A DNA stretch of 64,000 bases, from positions 39,465,393-39,529,392 of the forward strand of contig OX388350.1 of assembly GCA_947579665.1 (NCBI GenBank), read 5' to 3'. Made by a program: the position numbers and the translations under genes. This document shows positions 59,700 to 64,000 of the stretch, piece by piece (position 1 is the first letter of the stretch; every line of letters starts with the position of its first letter). The stretch comes from Sympetrum striolatum. Lineage: Eukaryota > Arthropoda > Insecta > Odonata > Libellulidae. The notes under the pieces are model-generated. The model did not search any database. It had not been told where the DNA came from and saw only the letters and a program-made list of their open reading frames with translations.

Positions 59700-61580
59700 A
59701 TATTTAAATATTATTGATAATATACTTTAATTTACATTTTTTGTTTGTATTCAAATGGTGAAAAATATGAAATATTTTCACTCATATTTTCAGCCACAAT
59801 GTAATTCTTTCCTTAAATTCACTAATCCTCATAACTTATTTCCTGTGGTAACTTTAATTCCTCATACAATAGAGACTATTCTGTTAAAAATGAAACTTCC
59901 AGTTCTATGTAATTTATATCAGTCTTGTATTATAGCTTTGTTCTAGACTATTTTATACAAAACATTTTAAACAAAATAAATAAATAACCCATATTTATCA
60001 TTATAAACAATTAATAAAACGAGCCAATTTTTCCTTTTCACCACTAACATTTTTATTTAACTTAAAAATGATTTATACCCTTACTTATAAATAAAACCAC
60101 CCACCTTATGGGGTTCTATCCCACTTCTCCTGGCGTCTCATGTATTGGTCCTACAAGTTAGTTGACTATCATAGTGACACTGACCATATCACCGTCAAGT
60201 CAATGTATTTATTAAAAAACTTTGCTGCTACAATTTTTTCACAGTCAAACTGGGATTCATACCTCAGTTAACTTAAAAACCCATGATTTATAATCCATCT
60301 CTAACCACAATTTCTGTGGGTAACAGTCATGCAAAATAATAAATTCCATCCCTTTATTGGTTTGTCTGCAAGCAATTTTCAGTAAAGCTTGAGTAAAGTG
60401 ATTCCAAATCGCATTCGTATCATTTAAAGCTGCTTTGCCAAATGCATTTTCATTTCTACAATACATGAAAGAAATATTAAAATATACTGATTACGTCCCT
60501 TCTATTCTCCTGTTTAAATATTACAGAGGTGCTTTAATGTCACGCTTGAACGAAGTGTAGACTCTCGAATGCAAAATAAAATATGCAAATTCACCATTAC
60601 AAAATTAAGAACTGGGTAACACCTTTGATTGGCCGGTGTCCTTAATTTAATGAAATACACTCATCAAACTGATGACAGTTCACAAATATGAGTATCTTAA
60701 ATTTATTATTATTCACGATTCTTATAACATCAACTTTGATGATACAATACCCTCCGGGTACCACTTCAAGTTCTTCTCCAAGACATTTCCCCAAAAGGCA
60801 ACTTTGCATAATTGAATTTGAAGCAATTACCAACAAGTCAATCAACGATGGAAAGGATGAAATAGCTGCGAGAGTAAAAACAAATATCCAGATTCACAAA
60901 ACTTCAAAATCCTTCTATGAAGTGATACAACATTTCCAAATAAATTAAGAGCAAGATGTACTGTAAAAGCTCAGGATTTCAATAGTCCTCCACCATGAAC
61001 TTATGAAAAATACCTACCTCCTCAACAAAACAACCTCTGAAGATTGACCATCATCACTATACAACAATAACATATAAAGACTGTGGTAGGCACAGGTTTA
61101 CTCAGGCAGCAATAAAGGTAAATAAATAAGTAAATAAAGACCAAATAAAACAAATATATAATCCATGAATATTTATTTACAAAATACTGCAGAATATTAC
61201 ATGGAACAGTTTGAATGCATCGAACTGATGGTATATTCGATGAACTCTTGATGGTAGGACATAACGCTCAGTGTGGTAAATATCTGAAAGGCAAATGAAG
61301 AATATTTCGACAGAAAATAAAAAGAAAATTTTATCATGCTCACGTACAAGAGAGAACTAACCATAAATTTAAAATAAATTATCTCAATCTCCTTGCTTCT
61401 CTTTCGGATTCCAGCAGGGTTAAAATATCGCCTTCGCGTACCGGTCCCTTTACGTTCCTGATGATCTGTCGATTTTGATCTCCAATAAATTCCACTTTCA
61501 CTTGTGTACACTGCCCTTGAGATCCAGTGCGGCCTAACACCTTCATAACTCTCGCAAGCACGGCTGGTTTATCCATTTTA
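59700..61580. repeat. Segmental duplication, copy 2 (with RpS28)
   Basis: Counterpart of 51654-53400 at an offset of about 8.0-8.2 kb in the same orientation. Homology ends close to the RpS28 start codon; the 5' flanks are different. Confidence 0.75.
61379..61576 (-). CDS. 40S ribosomal protein S28 (eS28), copy 2
   Basis: 65 codons plus stop from ATG at 61576. Same core as copy 1; the loop reads FIGDQNRQ, closer to the usual insect form. The upstream in-frame ATG at 61627 is ignored because eS28 starts at MDKP. The minus-strand upstream sequence has CTTCTTCC about 70 bp before the ATG, a plausible TOP start, and an E-box-like GCACGTGC. A 77-bp intron (61360-61284) lies in the 3' UTR at the same place as in copy 1, so this is not a processed retrocopy. 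AATAAA is at about 61171-61166. Intact. Confidence 0.92.
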   Translation of the reverse strand: MDKPAVLARVMKVLGRTGSQGQCTQVKVEFIGDQNRQIIRNVKGPVREGDILTLLESEREARRLR

Positions 61581-61627
61581 AGTGTCTTTAGCACGTGCTG
61601 CACTTCGCAACACTTTATGGCCGGCAC

Positions 61628-62349
61628 CAGTGGAAGAAGATCGCTTGATGAAAATTGGCGATACTCGATGGGATCGCAAAATCATAACTAATCGAGAGCT
61701 ATCGATTGCGCTAGTGAGTACTTGTGGTCGCGAAATTTGAATTTATGTTGCGAACATTACATGATTCCTCGACTTAATTACAATCCGCTAACATTATAAA
61801 AAGCATAAAACGGGATTTACTTGTCAAAAATTTTTTGTGTGTAATTTGAAGTCAGATTTAAATTTATTTTGAAATAACTACAAAGAAGTAAAAGCTTAAA
61901 AAATTAATTTAAAAATTCATACCTCCAAGCTTGAAATCAAATTTTTAATGTATTTGTAGAAATAAATCTTTAAAATATAACGAGGTATGCTGACTGATTG
62001 AAATATGCATCGGATTTAGCCATAATGTGGGAAAACGTTCAAATGTTGGGAAACTGAATCAGATAAAGATTACTTATCCTACCTTTCTGCTATCAAAGGA
62101 GGTAACTCAGTTACCCCTTCCTTTTTTCTTTCATTTCAAGGAAAATAATTTTTTAATCCTTCCAAGCTTCTACGAATGTTTATAGATCATAATGATGCTA
62201 TTTGTAGGGAATGATTGGCTATGAAATCTGTTTTTTCCCTATACAAATGAAATTTTCATTGCGGTAACAGCATTACTCCAATTGTGATAGTTTATTTAAG
62301 TATTAAATCATTCTTTTCTTGTTTCTATGCTTTAATGAAATGTAATCTT
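61628..62349. other. Upstream region of RpS28 copy 2
   Basis: Holds the RpS28 copy 2 promoter at its left end, including TATCGAT- and CGATA-type motifs near 61660-61710. Otherwise AT-rich with nothing recognised. Confidence 0.4.
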
Positions 62350-63112
62350 TGACTTGCATATGAACAATATCACTTCAAAAGCATATAAAATGCTGGGCTT
62401 TATTGGTAGTACATGTAGTGACTTCAGGGATATCTATTGCCATAAAATATTGTACACCTCCCTAGTAAGGTCTGAACTTGAGTACTGCTCAATCATTTGG
62501 AACCCATATTACAATAAATATATCAACTCTTTAGAAAGAGTCCAAAACAAATTTCTCAGAATGATATCTTTTAAATTCGACATTGTAAGAGAACCTGGCC
62601 ATTATGAAACCATACTAAGTTGACTGAACCTGCCTACCCTTCAGGCTAGAAGGGAATACATTGGTATACTTTTCATGTATAAAGTCCTAAATAACATGAT
62701 TTCCTGTTCTGAAATTCTCTCCCTTGTAACCCTCAAAGTTCCTTGTGTACCTACCCGCAGCTGCAAACTCTTTGAAGTCCCCTACCTACCAAAAAACTAT
62801 CTCCACTACCTTCCAATCTTCCACATCATGCGCTCACTAAATAGAACCTGCTATAATGTTGACATCTTCCATCTCTCTTTAGACAAATTTAAAAAGGTCA
62901 TCAAATCTAAACTGTAAAACTTTCAACCTACCTCTTTCACCTGTATATGAACTGTTCTCTTTTGTATGAACTTATTTGTGTAAGTCTCTGTAGTGATTTC
63001 TTTTTTAAGGTTAGTCGTAATTCTTTTATAAATGTATCTTCTGTTCTTTTGTTATTATATAATATGTATGATTCTTGAAAAGGGCAATACATGCCCGTGA
63101 AATAAACTATTA
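62350..63112 (+). pseudogene. LINE 3' relic (CR1/Jockey-like) with tail
   Basis: Frame 62354-62623 reads KAYKMLGFIGSTCSDF, LYTSLVRSELEYCSIIWNP, ERVQNKFLRM; after a stop, frame 62675-62917 reads FMYKVLNNMISCSEIL and a basic C-terminus. The 3' UTR ends GGGCAATACATGCCCGTG then AATAAA and an ATT-rich tail, a hairpin-plus-tail ending typical of this group. A single in-frame stop (62622) separates the parts, so it is comparatively young. Confidence 0.8.
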
Positions 63113-64000
63113 TTATGATTATTGTATACGAAGTTTTACACATAAGGCTGCTCTATTACCAAGGCAGAAAACTTTAGGTACTCCAACTTATTTTGATCTT
63201 CAAATGAGTGATAGAAATACATAATTTCTTATCCTTCATATACTTTTTCAAAACATATTTTCATTAATTAAAGGATTAACTAATAATATTACAATTTTAT
63301 AAAATATTAGAAATCTAAAATGGAGAATTTGTGGGGTATTGCAGTTACCCTACTTGGGAAAATTCAAAAGTAATTAAAAGTTGGACGAAGCATTAAAGTG
63401 TACAAAAGTTCTTCTGCAAGAAGTTCAGCAACAACTTGGTGAAACACATTTTCAATCTCATTGTACAGCTGTGAAATGTTACCCGGGATAAAGTTTTACA
63501 TTAACATATTTTGATTGGGCATAGTTTTCACCAATGCTTTGGACCGCAAGTTCTGTGGAATATCCCGATTTACAGAGCCCTTCTTCCCATATTTTCCTAT
63601 ACTGGCTGTGAGTCCCATATTAAGGGACATCTTAGAAAGAACAATGCTCTGCCTTCTCCACATCCTCAATACCCAGAGTCCCTTCCCTGAAGCTTACATA
63701 GTTATTGTCACTTAACTCTCCAACCTCCTTTGTCTAAAACAGGGTGTTGTGTTCCATTCGCCAGGACTGCACATATTTATAAGTAATCAATATAGCATAT
63801 TGTTGCATGTACATATAAATAATTTTGCATCGCAGGATGTGCTCTTGGACAGCCATGTGAACAGCGCTTTTTCATTAGTATACATTTTAATAGTGATGCT
63901 ATAATCTTCAGGGGTCTACCACTGCTATTAAAATGTGCATTAGGTGTTTCTTAGAAGATTATTAATGTAAGATTTTCTGCTGCTTCCCAAAAACCAGTAG
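63113..64000. other. No gene recognised at right edge
   Basis: AT-rich. The plus-strand open frame at 63515-63715 has no recognisable motif and is not called. Confidence 0.4.

Noticed and set aside
61379..61576. RpS28 copy 2 as a processed pseudogene
   Set aside because: It keeps the 3' UTR intron and homologous flanking DNA, has no poly(A) tract, and the frame is intact.
1..64000. CRISPR array, prokaryotic operon or phage features
   Set aside because: No regularly spaced short repeats; all genes are intron-containing or eukaryotic ribosomal, so these categories do not apply.

Overview
The window looks like arthropod, most probably insect, nuclear DNA. It is AT-rich and intron-rich. It carries a chitinolytic-type GH20 hexosaminidase and is littered with decayed Penelope-like, non-LTR, Ty3-type LTR, piggyBac, MITE and tRNA-derived SINE copies. 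I cannot place it to order. There are no operons or CRISPR arrays, and I found no stand-alone tRNA or rRNA gene.

Genes, left to right. (1) 4260-6889 (+): the last two exons of a chitooligosaccharidolytic beta-N-acetylglucosaminidase; earlier exons were not found in the first 4.2 kb. (2) 10977-18621 (-): a complete four-exon CNEP1R1 (nuclear envelope phosphatase regulatory subunit), 127 codons. (3) 20520-35907 (-): a nine-exon DUS1L-type tRNA-dihydrouridine synthase whose last two exons exist twice in tandem (ending at 29288 or at 21027). The distal copy is split by a 6.2-kb nest of mobile DNA. (4) 37323-47020 (-): a seven-exon AFG2B/SPATA5L1 AAA ATPase with one GC-AG intron and a degenerate first ATPase domain. 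(5) 53194-53388 and 61379-61576 (-): two RpS28 genes about 8.2 kb apart, inside a segmental duplication, each with an intron in the 3' UTR. Splice phases were checked at every junction and agree.

The 21.5-27.7 kb nest holds a broken piggyBac transposase, an inverted SINE composite inside it with a 12-bp target-site duplication, and a gag-protease LTR-element relic. The 47.9-62.9 kb half is dominated by Penelope-like elements (one with inverted terminal repeats and a GIY-YIG region), RTE- and Jockey/CR1-like LINE relics, and hammerhead-ribozyme-like motifs at element tails.

The host genes are housekeeping or general functions (tRNA modification, nuclear membrane lipid control, ribosome assembly, ribosome structure) plus chitin turnover. 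They do not form one pathway. The most notable observations are the duplicated, still-open terminal exon pair of DUS1L, the two palindromic SINE composites that each appear to have inserted as one unit, and the hammerhead-like tails.
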